NCBI GenBank assembly: GCA_963668605.1
Contig: OY764903.1
Location: 1 to 64,000, forward strand
Source of the DNA: G963668605 sp963668605
Lineage (GTDB): Bacteria; Acidobacteriota; Terriglobia; Bryobacterales; Bryobacteraceae
DNA length: 64,000 nt
Direction: 5' to 3'
The notes beneath the pieces are model-generated. The model ran no database searches. It was not told the origin of the DNA and worked only from the letters and a program-made list of their open reading frames with translations. Every line of letters begins with the position of its first letter. Position 1 is the first letter of the stretch. Position numbers and translations under genes: made by a program. Shown here in pieces: positions 26,710 to 35,578 of the stretch.

Positions 26710-27336
26710 ATGACAGAGACCGCCGGCTATGAAGCTCTTGTCGACGTTGCTGTGCTTGACGACGACGCCGACTTCCGCAACTACATCGAGGACTTTCTCA
26801 AAGACGAGGGCTTGTATGCCGTGCGTGCGTTCGGGCACCCCGACGACCTCTTCGAGGGCGCTGAACAGCGCTGCCCCGACATTGTGCTGCTCGACATGAA
26901 GATGGGCGAGTTCAAGGGCGAACGAGTGCTTGAACAGTTGCTCTCCCGGCATCCAGGCCTGTGCGTGATCATCGTCACCGGCTACCCGTCGCTCGAAGAC
27001 ATGCGCGCCACCTTCAAGCTGAAGGTGTTCGATTATCTGGCCAAGCCGTTCTCCCTTTCGCAGTTGCGCCAGACTTTGCACAATGCCGTACAAACCTTCG
27101 GCTTCGGCCGTGCACCGCAGGATCTGCTGCGCGAGAAACTGGGCCATCGTATCAAGCTGCTACGCGTCGAGCGCGACTGGTCTTTGAAGGAACTCGCTGC
27201 GGCTACCAAGCTGAGCGTCTCGCTGATCAGCTCGATCGAGCGCGGCGCGAACCTGCCGAGCATGGAGAGCCTGCTCGCCATCTCGAAGGCATTCGACAAG
27301 AGACCCTCGGACGTTTTGTCGCCGATCGGGTTCTGA
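26710..27336 (+). CDS. response regulator with C-terminal XRE/Cro-type helix-turn-helix
   Basis: 208-aa. Receiver domain (12-130) with acidic pocket DDD (18-20), phospho-Asp62 in IVLLDMKMGEF and KPF lysine; then a Cro/C1 HTH (about 145-205: KLGHRIKLLRVERDWSLKELAAATKLSVSLISSIERGANLPSMESLLAISKAF). A receiver joined to an XRE domain is rare; most DNA-binding response regulators use OmpR, NarL, LytR or Fis outputs. ATG at 26710 is preferred to 26680, which would lie in the inverted repeat. Probably the output for the kinase at 24582 and a candidate regulator of the divergent act operon. Confidence 0.85.
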   Translation: MTETAGYEALVDVAVLDDDADFRNYIEDFLKDEGLYAVRAFGHPDDLFEGAEQRCPDIVLLDMKMGEFKGERVLEQLLSRHPGLCVIIVTGYPSLEDMRATFKLKVFDYLAKPFSLSQLRQTLHNAVQTFGFGRAPQDLLREKLGHRIKLLRVERDWSLKELAAATKLSVSLISSIERGANLPSMESLLAISKAFDKRPSDVLSPIGF

Positions 27337-27393
27337 CCTGGAGATCCCGGCGGCTTGCCCGGAACTTCGCAGATCTGCCACACTCAATACTTC

Positions 27394-28134
27394 ATGCGCG
27401 TTTCTTTCTTCGCATTGTCTGGTCTGCTGCTGGCCTCCCAATCTTTCGGCGCGGCCCCGCTGGCGGAACACTTTTCCTACACCATCGAATGGAAACTGAT
27501 CGAAGCCGGCCGCGCCCAGATGATCAGCAGCGCCGCGCCGGGAAGCGCCGGACACCGGCAGGTCGATTTGAAGCTCCAATCAGTCGGCCTGGTTTCGCGG
27601 CTCTATAAGGTCGACGATCTGTACCGTGCTTCGCTGGACGGTTCGAACTGCGTCTCGGCCGTCTTCATGAAATCCGAAGAGGGACGGCGGCAACGTGAAA
27701 CGCGCATCACCTTCGACGCCTCGCGCCGCAAGGCGAACTACCTGGAACAGGATCTGGTCAAAAATTCGGTCGTGCTGCAAAAAGAGATCGATGTGCCCGC
27801 CTGCGTCCACGACGTGCTCGGAGCGCTGTACGCGCTGCGTACCAAGAACGTCCCGCTTGGCCACTTTGCCGATCTGCCGATGAGCGACGGAAAAAAATCA
27901 ATCACGATCAAAGTGGAAGCGCAAGAGCGCGAAGAGGTCAAGACGCCTGCGGGTAAGTTCCAGGCCGTTCGTTACGAAGCCTTCCTCTTCAATAACCAGC
28001 TTTATAGGCGCAAGGCGCGCGTTTTCGTTTGGCTGACCGACGATGACCGCCGTTTGCCCGTGCAGTTTCGCGTGCGCCTGGGCCTCGCAGTGGGCACGAT
28101 CAGCGTGACGCTTACGAAGGACGAACTTAAATGA
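27394..28134 (+). CDS. DUF3108 family exported protein
   Basis: 246-aa, signal peptide (1-20), then an all-beta domain typical of DUF3108 (HFSYTIEWKLIEAGRAQMIS, VKTPAGKFQAVRYEAF, VFVWLTDDDRRLPVQFRVRLGLAVGTISVTL). DUF3108 proteins are periplasmic and structurally lipoprotein-carrier-like; function unknown. ATG at 27394 chosen over TTG at 27355. ATGA overlap with the SGNH hydrolase gene. Confidence 0.8.
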   Translation: MRVSFFALSGLLLASQSFGAAPLAEHFSYTIEWKLIEAGRAQMISSAAPGSAGHRQVDLKLQSVGLVSRLYKVDDLYRASLDGSNCVSAVFMKSEEGRRQRETRITFDASRRKANYLEQDLVKNSVVLQKEIDVPACVHDVLGALYALRTKNVPLGHFADLPMSDGKKSITIKVEAQEREEVKTPAGKFQAVRYEAFLFNNQLYRRKARVFVWLTDDDRRLPVQFRVRLGLAVGTISVTLTKDELK

Positions 28135-29180
28135 GGATTGTTCTCTCGTTGATATTGTTTTGTGCGCTGGCTCCAGCCGCGCTGCCGCAGCAGACTCAGG
28201 TTCTGCGCGCCGGCGACGCACTCAAGTTGTACAAGCGATCGGTCGATCTGGCCGAAGCCGCCGGTGTCGTCGTCCCCGGACTGGCGCGCACGGCCGGCCC
28301 GCTGCTCGAAAGTTCGCGCAACACATTGAAGAGCCTGGAGAACGTGCCGGGTCAGGCGCACATCGGTCTGCTCAATGAACTGACGGGGAAACTGCGCGTC
28401 TTCCTGGCGCTGCTCGACGCAACGCCGAAGCCGGAGTCCGTTCCCGAAGTGGCGCGCAAGCAACTCGAAGAACTGCGCGCCAACATGGATACTCTCGATG
28501 CGTACTACCGCAGGCTGCTTGATGCGCGCGAGGCACAGGTGCGTAGTGCGGACCGTGACAACCTGCGCCGCTATGCGGAAGCGAACCAGAAGCTGGGGCC
28601 GCCGCAAGCCGGCAAGCCGCGTATTGTGTTTTTCGGCGATTCGATCACCGACTTCTGGCGTCTGAACGAATATTTCCCAGAGAAGGATTTCGTGAACCGC
28701 GGCATCAGCGGCCAGATCACCGGCGAGATGCTGGGCCGAATGATGGCCGACGTCGTCGCACTCAAGCCGGCCGCGGTGTTAATCCTCGCCGGAACTAACG
28801 ATTTGGCGCGCGGTGTCAATCTTGCCGCGATCCAGAATAACTGCACGATGATCTCCGACGTGGCGGACGCACACAAGATTAAGGTGATCTGGGCATCGGT
28901 GCTGCCGATCAGCGACTATCACAAGGACAACGACCCGAGCTACGAGCGCAGCGTGCAACGTCCTCCGGAATTCATCCGCGGCTTGAATGTGTGGCTGGAG
29001 CAGCTTTGCCGTTCGCGCGGCTACACGTATTTGAACTACTCCAATTCGCTCGCGGACGGACGCGGCTTCCTGCGCTCGGATTTCGCCGACGACGGTCTGC
29101 ATCCCAACAGCGCGGGTTATCGCGTCATGGCGCCGCTGGCGCTGGCGGCGATTGAGAAGACGGTGGGCCGCCAACGCTGA
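28131..29180 (+). CDS. secreted SGNH/GDSL hydrolase with N-terminal helical domain
   Basis: 349-aa. Signal peptide (1-19), an alpha-helical region about 20-155 of unknown use, then an SGNH esterase domain: block I FFGDSITDFW (Ser nucleophile), block II RGISGQ (Gly), block III GTNDLARG (Asn), block V DDGLHPNSAGY (Asp, His). Likely a lipase, acyl-ester or carbohydrate esterase in the periplasm. Translationally coupled to the DUF3108 gene. Confidence 0.85.
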   Translation: MRIVLSLILFCALAPAALPQQTQVLRAGDALKLYKRSVDLAEAAGVVVPGLARTAGPLLESSRNTLKSLENVPGQAHIGLLNELTGKLRVFLALLDATPKPESVPEVARKQLEELRANMDTLDAYYRRLLDAREAQVRSADRDNLRRYAEANQKLGPPQAGKPRIVFFGDSITDFWRLNEYFPEKDFVNRGISGQITGEMLGRMMADVVALKPAAVLILAGTNDLARGVNLAAIQNNCTMISDVADAHKIKVIWASVLPISDYHKDNDPSYERSVQRPPEFIRGLNVWLEQLCRSRGYTYLNYSNSLADGRGFLRSDFADDGLHPNSAGYRVMAPLALAAIEKTVGRQR

Positions 29181-29520
29181 GTGTTGCGGCCGCGAGAGGA
29201 AAGAAGTCGCGCTCCTCTTCGATGATGTTGTGTTGCGTGATTGCCCAGAAGCGGCGATAGAGATACAGCCGGTCCTGCGGGTGGCAACTCTCGAGCGCTT
29301 CCGCAATCTCGCGCGATTCCCGATGCTGCGCGATCATCTTCTCCACCATGCGCGGATACGCGTCGCGCAGCGCTGAGAAAAGCCCTGCTTCCTCGAATTG
29401 GTAATGCGCGGCCGCGAGGCGTGCGGCCCCGGCAAAGTGCTCCTCCAACCAGTCCGTGTGCAGGCGGTCGAGATAAACTTCCATCTCGCGATGTTGCGCT
29501 TTGCATTGTGCGAAATCCAT
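29125..29520 (-). CDS. hemerythrin-like domain protein
   Basis: 131-aa helical protein with His/Glu in hemerythrin-like positions: AQHREMEVYLDRLHTDWLEEH, AAHYQFEEAGLF, MIAQHRESREI and TQHNIIEEERDFF. Such domains bind a di-iron centre and sense or bind O2 or NO. Start ATG 29520 has GGAG 5 nt upstream; the longer frame to 29844 runs into the molybdenum hydroxylase gene and is rejected. The last 56 bp overlap the convergent SGNH gene. Confidence 0.75.
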   Translation of the reverse strand: MDFAQCKAQHREMEVYLDRLHTDWLEEHFAGAARLAAAHYQFEEAGLFSALRDAYPRMVEKMIAQHRESREIAEALESCHPQDRLYLYRRFWAITQHNIIEEERDFFPLAAATLSVGGPPSSQSPPAPAAP

Positions 29521-29653
29521 GCTGCTCCGTTGACTCTCCAGGTCGCTTATCGTAAGTGTATTGTAACGTGTACTATAGCGATGCGCGGGCTGGCCTGGCT
29601 TGTGCGGATCTGCTATATTCGTAAACATTTGGAGCATGAAAGGATGGTGTCTG

Positions 29654-30292
29654 GTGAGTTCCTCGAAGAAACCTGACAAGCCGAATACTACCTCGACCGG
29701 TTTTTCACGCCGTGGCTTTATACGCGGCGTTGGAATTAGCGGTGGCGCTCTTGGAAGCGGCGTACTGGAAGAGACAGCCGCAGCCGCGCCGGCAGCGGTG
29801 TCGGGACCGGCCGCGGTGCCGGTCACATTGCAGATCAACGGCAAACCTCACAAGTTGAACCTGGAGCCGCGGGTCACGTTGCTTGACGCACTGCGCGGCC
29901 ATCTCGACATGACCGGGGCCAAGCGCGTCTGCGATCGGGGCACTTGCGGCGCCTGCACGGTGATCATGGGCGGCAAGGTGGTCTATGCGTGCAGCGTGCT
30001 CGCCATTGATGCGCAGGGCAAGAACATCGAGACCATCGAAGGCATGAACGCGGACGGAAGACTCGGAGCGATCCCTACCGCCTTCGTCAATCACGACGCC
30101 CAGCAGTGCGGCTACTGCACGCCCGGCTTCGTGATGGCGGTAAAAGGACTTCTGGCGAAACATCCGAACCCGAACCCGCAACTAGTCAATGAAGAATTGA
30201 GCGGAAATCTGTGCCGTTGCGGTACGTACATGGGTGTTCGCAAGGCCGTCCTTGAGGCGGCGCGTACGACGAAGGGAGGGAAAAATGGCTGA
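29654..30292 (+). CDS. molybdenum hydroxylase small subunit, 2x[2Fe-2S], Tat-exported
   Basis: 212-aa small (S) subunit of a xanthine-dehydrogenase-family enzyme. Twin-Arg leader (FSRRGFIRGVGISGG, residues 17-31). Plant-type [2Fe-2S] ligands C93, C98, C101, C113; second cluster C152, C155, C187, C189. It passes electrons between Mo site and FAD. GTG at 29654 is used (AAAGGA 9 nt upstream); ATG 29636 is possible. First gene of the S-L-M operon, so the complex should be assembled in the cytoplasm and exported, as for E. coli PaoABC. Confidence 0.88.
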   Translation: MSSSKKPDKPNTTSTGFSRRGFIRGVGISGGALGSGVLEETAAAAPAAVSGPAAVPVTLQINGKPHKLNLEPRVTLLDALRGHLDMTGAKRVCDRGTCGACTVIMGGKVVYACSVLAIDAQGKNIETIEGMNADGRLGAIPTAFVNHDAQQCGYCTPGFVMAVKGLLAKHPNPNPQLVNEELSGNLCRCGTYMGVRKAVLEAARTTKGGKNG

Positions 30293-32426
30293 TTATAAAT
30301 GGCCGGCGATGGATCAGCGCCGCTTGATGGGCAAACGCACCAGCCGTCTGGACGGCCCCGTCAAAGCGAGCGGAAGGGCCAAATACTCCTCGGATCAGAA
30401 CCTGCCGGGGATGTTGTACGGCATGTTTCTTACCTCGCCACACGCCCACGCCAAGGTCACGGCGATCGACACGAGTGCGGCGGAAGCGACGAGCGGCGTG
30501 ACTGCGGTGCGCGTGCTTGCGCCCGCCGGCACGGAGATTCAATGGGCTGGTTGGGAAGTGGCTTCGCTTGCCGCGACGTCGGAAGATGTCGCACGCGAAG
30601 CGCTGAGCAAGATCAAAGTCACTTATGAAGTGATGCCCCACCTTGTTCGCGAAGAAGACGCATCGAAGGTGGGCAGCCGCGCAAAGCCCGCCGGCGAACA
30701 GGTGACCGGCGATCCGGTCAAGGCGCTCGCCGAAGCCGAGGCTGTGGCGCAGGGCGAGTATGGTACTTCGGTGATTACGCACTGCTGTCACGAGACGCAC
30801 GGGCAGACGATCTCGTGGAAAGGCGACCAGATCGAATACTGGCCATCGACGCAATCGCTCTCCGATATCGGTCCCGACCTGGCGCGCGGACTGAAGGTAC
30901 CGGCCACGCAGATCCACGTGCAGATGGATTATATGGGCGGCGGCTTCGGTAGCAAGTTTCCTTCGGACAAGTGGGGCGTCGAAGGCGCGCAGCTCTCGAA
31001 GGCCAGCGGCGGGCGGCCCGTTAGAATGTTTCTGGACCGCGCCACGGATCTGACGATCGCCGGCGTTCGGCCGTCGCACTTCGCCAAGATCAAAGTGGGC
31101 GGGATGAAGGATGGAACGATCACGGTCTGGGAGTCGAACTCGTGGTCGACAGGCGGCTTCGGCGGCGGCGGCATGGCGCCGATTCCTTACGTTTACACGA
31201 ACATCCCGAACAAGCGGATGAATCACATGGCCGTGTCGTTGAACGCGGGTTCGCAGCGCGCCTGGCGCGCGCCCAACCACCCGCAGGCATCGTACCTGAC
31301 CTGCTGCGCGATCGACGATTTCGCGGCGGCGGTTAAGCTCGACCCGATGCAGGTCTTCGCGAAGAACCTCGCTTACACGGCGCGTGCGGAAGTCTATGCC
31401 GCGCAGTTGAAAAAGGCCGCGGAGTTGAGCAATTGGAGCAAGCTCTGGCATCCGCGCGGCGACTCCGGTTCCGGATCTGTCAAGCGCGGTCTGGGCATCG
31501 GCGTCAACACGTGGGGCGGTGCGGGCCACGCCAGCAAAGCGATCGCCAACATCAACCCGGACGGTTCCGTGGAAATCGAGATCGGCAGCCAGGACCTCGG
31601 AACGGGCACACGCACCGTTATCGGGATCGTGGCGGCGGAGACGTTTGGTCTGCCGCTTACCGCGGTCAAGGTCAAGATCGGCGACAACAAATACCCGCCG
31701 TCGGGCGGTTCCGGCGGCTCCACGACGGTCGGCGGAGTGTCTTCCTCCACGCGGAAGGCGAGCGTCAACGCGCTGGCGAAGTTGTTCGAAGCCGTCGCTC
31801 CGGCGTTGGGCGCTCCGGCGGATCAACTCGAAGCGGTGGATGGCAAGGTCCGCGTGAAAGGCAATCCAACCAAGGCGTTGGCCTGGGGCGCGGCATGCCA
31901 GAAACTCGGCGTCAAGAAAATCTCTGAAATGGGCGAGAACGTCCCAAGAGAGGCCGCTAAGGAAGGACTCAACACGGGCGGCGTCGGTGGTGTGCAAGTG
32001 GCGGACGTCTCCGTCGACACCGAGACCGGCGTCGTGAAATTGAACAAGCTGGTGGCCGTGCAGGATTGCGGTCTGATTATCAATCCGAAGACGGCGGAAA
32101 GCCAGATTTACGGGGCGTGCATCATGTCGATCTGTGCCGCGCTGACCGAAGAACGCATCATGGATCAGGCGACCGGCCACATGCTGAACGCCGATATGGA
32201 GTTCTACAAACTGGCCGGGATAGCCGATATCGGCGAGATCGTCATTCACCTCGATATCACGCCGGAGCACGATAAGCGTGGCGTGATCGGATTGGGCGAA
32301 CCGCCGGCCATCGGCGGCATGGCCTCGATCGCTAACGCGGTGGCCAACGCGATAGGAGTGAGAGTGCCGCAAGTTCCGCTGACGGCGAGACGCGTGATCG
32401 ACGCTCTCGAAGGGAGGCGCTCGTAA
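30285..32426 (+). CDS. molybdenum hydroxylase large subunit (aldehyde/xanthine oxidoreductase family)
   Basis: 713-aa catalytic subunit binding Mo-molybdopterin. Family marks: YMGGGFGSKF (about 222-231), AWRAPNHPQAS, GSQDLGTGTRT, GGSGGSTTVGGVSSSTR and the GLGEPPAIGG stretch with catalytic Glu (about 672). Closest in type to the PaoC/YagR aldehyde oxidoreductases; the substrate is not clear. ATG at 30285 has GGGAGG upstream and overlaps the S-subunit gene by 8 bp. Confidence 0.9.
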   Translation: MADYKWPAMDQRRLMGKRTSRLDGPVKASGRAKYSSDQNLPGMLYGMFLTSPHAHAKVTAIDTSAAEATSGVTAVRVLAPAGTEIQWAGWEVASLAATSEDVAREALSKIKVTYEVMPHLVREEDASKVGSRAKPAGEQVTGDPVKALAEAEAVAQGEYGTSVITHCCHETHGQTISWKGDQIEYWPSTQSLSDIGPDLARGLKVPATQIHVQMDYMGGGFGSKFPSDKWGVEGAQLSKASGGRPVRMFLDRATDLTIAGVRPSHFAKIKVGGMKDGTITVWESNSWSTGGFGGGGMAPIPYVYTNIPNKRMNHMAVSLNAGSQRAWRAPNHPQASYLTCCAIDDFAAAVKLDPMQVFAKNLAYTARAEVYAAQLKKAAELSNWSKLWHPRGDSGSGSVKRGLGIGVNTWGGAGHASKAIANINPDGSVEIEIGSQDLGTGTRTVIGIVAAETFGLPLTAVKVKIGDNKYPPSGGSGGSTTVGGVSSSTRKASVNALAKLFEAVAPALGAPADQLEAVDGKVRVKGNPTKALAWGAACQKLGVKKISEMGENVPREAAKEGLNTGGVGGVQVADVSVDTETGVVKLNKLVAVQDCGLIINPKTAESQIYGACIMSICAALTEERIMDQATGHMLNADMEFYKLAGIADIGEIVIHLDITPEHDKRGVIGLGEPPAIGGMASIANAVANAIGVRVPQVPLTARRVIDALEGRRS

Positions 32427-33388
32427 TGAACAACTTTGAATATGCAAGCCCGGCAACCATCCAGGACGCCGTTGCGCTTCTGGGATCGAAGTGGGGCGAG
32501 GCCGATGTGCTAGCGGGCGGCACCGACCTGCTCAGTCTGATGAAAGACGACGTGTACACGACCAAACGCGTCGTGAATATCAAGGGCATCAAGGCGCTGG
32601 GCGGAATCGCGAAGAGCGCCGCGGGCCTGCGCATCGGCGCGACCGTCACCATGCAGGAGCTTATGGAGAACGCGCTGGTGCGGGCGGAATTTCCCGCGCT
32701 GGTGCAGGCCGCACGCGGCATTCACAGCCCGCAGATCCGCAACATGGGAACGGTGGGTGGAGATCTTTGCCAGCGGCCGCGTTGCTGGTACTTCCGTCAC
32801 GGGCACGGTCTGTTGGCGGAGCACGTGACCGAAGGGCGCAATGAATTCCACGCGATCTTCACCGACGGCCCGGCGCACTTTGTCAGCGCATCGAGTCTCG
32901 GCCCGGCGCTAGTCGCGCTTGGCGCGAAGGTGAAGCTTGTTTCGGCGAAGGGTACTCGCGAGTTGGCGGTGGAGAAGTTCTTCGTTTCGCCGAAGTCGGC
33001 GAACGAACGTGAAATCGCGCTGCTGCCCAACGAAATCCTCAGCGAGATTGTCGTTCCGAGTGGGAAGACTCGCAACGCGACCTACGAAGTGCGCCAGAAA
33101 GAGGCGCTCGACTGGCCTCTGGCGGCGGCCGCGGTGGCGCTGCGCATGAACGGCAGCGTGGCCGCGGAAGTCAAGATCGTCCTCGGACACGTTGCTCCGG
33201 CGCCCTGGCCGGCCAGCGCTGCGGCGAAGTTGATCGAGGGCAAGACCGTCACGCCCGAATTGGCCGAAGCCGCAGGAAAGGCGGCTGTTGCTGATGCGAA
33301 ACCGCTCAGCGAAAATGCGTACAAGGTCCGTCTGGTGCAGACGGCCGTGAAGCGCGCTCTGCTCGAAGCCGCGCGCGGAAAGGCGTAA
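32426..33388 (+). CDS. molybdenum hydroxylase medium subunit (FAD, extra Fe-S loop)
   Basis: 320-aa FAD-binding subunit. FAD loop AGGTDLL (about 31-37), second pyrophosphate motif MGTVGGDL, then CQRPRCWYFRHG, the insertion that in PaoB/YagS binds an extra [4Fe-4S] cluster. C-terminal CO-dehydrogenase flavoprotein domain from about 215. Its ATG shares a base with the large-subunit stop (TAATG). Confidence 0.9.
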   Translation: MNNFEYASPATIQDAVALLGSKWGEADVLAGGTDLLSLMKDDVYTTKRVVNIKGIKALGGIAKSAAGLRIGATVTMQELMENALVRAEFPALVQAARGIHSPQIRNMGTVGGDLCQRPRCWYFRHGHGLLAEHVTEGRNEFHAIFTDGPAHFVSASSLGPALVALGAKVKLVSAKGTRELAVEKFFVSPKSANEREIALLPNEILSEIVVPSGKTRNATYEVRQKEALDWPLAAAAVALRMNGSVAAEVKIVLGHVAPAPWPASAAAKLIEGKTVTPELAEAAGKAAVADAKPLSENAYKVRLVQTAVKRALLEAARGKA

Positions 33389-33391
33389 GCG

Positions 33392-33607
33392 ATGGAACCT
33401 ACCAGCCTGACGAATATTGACGACGACCGCTGCGCGGAATTGCGTTGGAAAGGCTTGTTCATCGATACGACGTGGGATCCGACCGTGCCGCGCAGCAACG
33501 ACCGTGCATTTTGGTGCCATAAGACGCAATCGTGCGTCGGACCCGACGGCAAGTTGGTGGACGACTACGAATGCAACGAAACACGTGGCTGTTTCGGTCA
33601 AATGTAA
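33392..33607 (+). CDS. small Cys-rich protein at the end of the molybdenum hydroxylase operon
   Basis: 71-aa, acidic, no signal peptide. Four Cys (DDRCAEL, FWCHKT, SCVGPDG, YECNETRGCF contains two of the later ones) and three Trp. Nothing recognised. It starts only 3 bp after the FAD-subunit stop and is followed by a terminator, so it is almost certainly co-expressed. Could be an accessory subunit, chaperone or metal-binding stabiliser. Confidence 0.65.
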   Translation: MEPTSLTNIDDDRCAELRWKGLFIDTTWDPTVPRSNDRAFWCHKTQSCVGPDGKLVDDYECNETRGCFGQM

Positions 33608-33625
33608 CGCTTCGTTAACCCTGTG

Positions 33626-33673
33626 GCGGGTGGCCTTTTTCGCTGGAGTATCCCCGCAGGGCCACCCGCTTTT
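33626..33673 (+). terminator. Rho-independent terminator of the molybdenum hydroxylase operon
   Basis: 10-bp perfect stem GCGGGTGGCC (33626-33635) / GGCCACCCGC (33660-33669), 24-nt loop, then TTTT. Located 18 bp after the small Cys-rich gene and before the convergent bacterioferritin gene. Confidence 0.65.
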
Positions 33674-33721
33674 GCTCTGACCGAGTTTGTCCGATTCGAG
33701 AAGCCGATTGACGCGGAGTTC

Positions 33722-34219
33722 TTACGCTGCCGGTGCGCCGGGTTCGGATGCTCCTCCGCCGAACGATTGCAGCGCCAGGTAGCTCAGGCCGAAACGCTTG
33801 ATGTTGTCGTACTGCTTTTCGAACTGATCGAAGTGGCTCTCCTCGTCCGCGACGAGCGCTTCGAAAATCTGCTTGGAAGCGGAGTCGGCATCAGCGGCGC
33901 AGGCCAGCGCAGCCTGGTTATAGGTCTGAACGCCGTCCTCCTCCATCGCCATCACCTTGGCGAGCATTGCCTCGGGTTCCACGATCCGCTCGACGGGTCC
34001 GGCCGGGACCATGAGCACATCGCCTTTCAGAAACAGAATGCGCTCCGCCAGCAACTCGATGTGGCCCATCTCCTGAATTGCGATCCGCTTGAACAGCATC
34101 GAAAGCGGCTCGAAGCCCTGATCGCTGAGATGGAAGTGGAAGTACATGTACTGGTGTACGGCCTGCAGTTCGTCGGCGACCGCTTTGTTCAGTACGACGA
34201 TGCTTTTGTCTCTATTCAT
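33722..34219 (-). CDS. bfr: bacterioferritin
   Basis: 165-aa four-helix iron-storage protein. Di-iron ligands E17, E50, H53, E93, E126 and H129 (IQEMGHIE, DEESHF). Met51 lies in the E-M-x-H position that ligates the inter-subunit haem in Bfr. C-terminal tail is Gly/Pro/Ala-rich. Start has AGGAG 8 nt upstream. Stores iron and limits Fenton chemistry; useful beside the haem and Fe-S-rich systems here. Confidence 0.88.
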   Translation of the reverse strand: MNRDKSIVVLNKAVADELQAVHQYMYFHFHLSDQGFEPLSMLFKRIAIQEMGHIELLAERILFLKGDVLMVPAGPVERIVEPEAMLAKVMAMEEDGVQTYNQAALACAADADSASKQIFEALVADEESHFDQFEKQYDNIKRFGLSYLALQSFGGGASEPGAPAA

Positions 34220-34546
34220 GCCTTGTTCTCCTGGATGACCGCTCTCGTTCCAGTATAAAGCCGGACTCTCAAGAAAGCAGTTCGAGATGATCGGAAACGT
34301 GTGCTAACGGGCGTCGTCGCGTAACCATGACAGGGCTTCGGAGGAAGCGCACTTCACTGAACGTTCGATGCCGGTTTCTATTATGTAACGCTGTGATTGA
34401 GGGCCCACGTCCGGCTGAGAACTGGACGAGGAGATCACGGCGCGTGTTCGCGATTTCGTTCCTTGTTATTATTGAGGAGCCTTCGCCTCCAGTCGGTGCA
34501 TGGCGGATCCGAATCCTGTCACAAAGACATCGCGTCAGACCTGTTC
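34220..34546. other. non-coding stretch, nothing recognised
   Basis: 327 bp between the bacterioferritin start and the acyltransferase start, divergent. Open frames here lack ribosome sites and protein-like composition. It presumably holds both promoters; none can be pointed to with confidence. Confidence 0.4.
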
Positions 34547-35578
34547 ATGAGAGACTCCACCAATCTCGATCTCCTCCGGTCGGTAGCCGTTCTGTCGGTG
34601 CTGGCATACCATCTGCTCAAGTACATACTGTCTGCGGATGCGTACCATGCTGTGTGGGGACTTGGCCGGTTTGGCGTTCTTGCGTTTTTCGTCCACACGA
34701 GTCTGGTGTTGATGTTCTCGCTGGAGCGGATGCAGCTTCGATCCGAAAGCTTATTTGCCGGCTTTTATGTGCGCCGTGCTTTTCGCATATATCCCTTGAG
34801 CATTTTCTGGATCGTGGTTGTGCTCTTGACCGGATACGGGGAGGCCCATCCGGCGCGATTCCTCGATCTGGCGGCAAACTTCGGACTGTTTCAGAACCTC
34901 GTGTTCAGCCCCTCGGCGGTCGGCCCAATGTGGAGCCTTCCATACGAAATCCAGATGTACGTGTTCCTTCCTTTTCTTTATCTGTTCGCTTTGCGCTATA
35001 GGTCCGTTTGGGCAATCTTCGGGATATGGGGCATTGCGGTAGTGGGTGGATGCTTGCAGCCTGCGATTTCCGCTCGAGCCGACCTGCTGAAATTCGCCCC
35101 TTGTTTCTTGGCGGGCGTCATCGCGTATCAGCTTCAGAAACGAAAGAGGCTCCAACTGCCAGCGTTTTGCTGGGTGATTCTGGTGCTTGGATGCGTTTTT
35201 CTGTACATTGCGGCAGTAAACCTGCGATGGGACATGAGAGTCATCTTCGGTTGGCCGATCTGCCTGCTCCTCGGGTGTGCTATTCCTCAGTTTGCGGAGA
35301 TCCCGCATGGGCGTTTTGCCGGGCTCTGCAACATGGTTGCCAAATACTCATACGGGATCTACTTGACGCAGGAGTTGGTGCTCAAGGTCGCTCTCGACGA
35401 GTTGCGAAATTATGGTCCACTTGTCCAAATTGTGGTTCTGATCGTGATGATGGTCGGGATTCCTGTTGCCGCCTACCACTGCCTCGAACAGCCATTCATT
35501 CGCTTGGGCGTCAGAATTGCCTCGCGTTTTTGCAGATCTCCCAAGGTCCCTCAACTCTCGCATGAGCTTTCATCGTGA
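34547..35578 (+). CDS. membrane acyltransferase, acyltransferase-3 (OafA/YrhL) family
   Basis: 343-aa with about 10 membrane helices. Starts with the family motif NLDLLRSVAVLSVLAYH (catalytic His17-18 region), then GVLAFFVHTSLVLMFSLER, RRAFRIYPLSIFW and PMWSLPYEIQMYVFLP. Such enzymes O-acetylate surface sugars, peptidoglycan or antibiotics. Stands alone, and base composition is visibly less GC-rich than its neighbours, suggesting acquisition. ATG at 34547 begins the conserved part. Confidence 0.85.
   Translation: MRDSTNLDLLRSVAVLSVLAYHLLKYILSADAYHAVWGLGRFGVLAFFVHTSLVLMFSLERMQLRSESLFAGFYVRRAFRIYPLSIFWIVVVLLTGYGEAHPARFLDLAANFGLFQNLVFSPSAVGPMWSLPYEIQMYVFLPFLYLFALRYRSVWAIFGIWGIAVVGGCLQPAISARADLLKFAPCFLAGVIAYQLQKRKRLQLPAFCWVILVLGCVFLYIAAVNLRWDMRVIFGWPICLLLGCAIPQFAEIPHGRFAGLCNMVAKYSYGIYLTQELVLKVALDELRNYGPLVQIVVLIVMMVGIPVAAYHCLEQPFIRLGVRIASRFCRSPKVPQLSHELSS

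Noticed and set aside
30186..32456. 756-codon open frame on the minus strand
   Set aside because: Antisense shadow of the molybdenum hydroxylase large subunit; Arg/His/Asp-rich composition, no family motif, no ribosome site.
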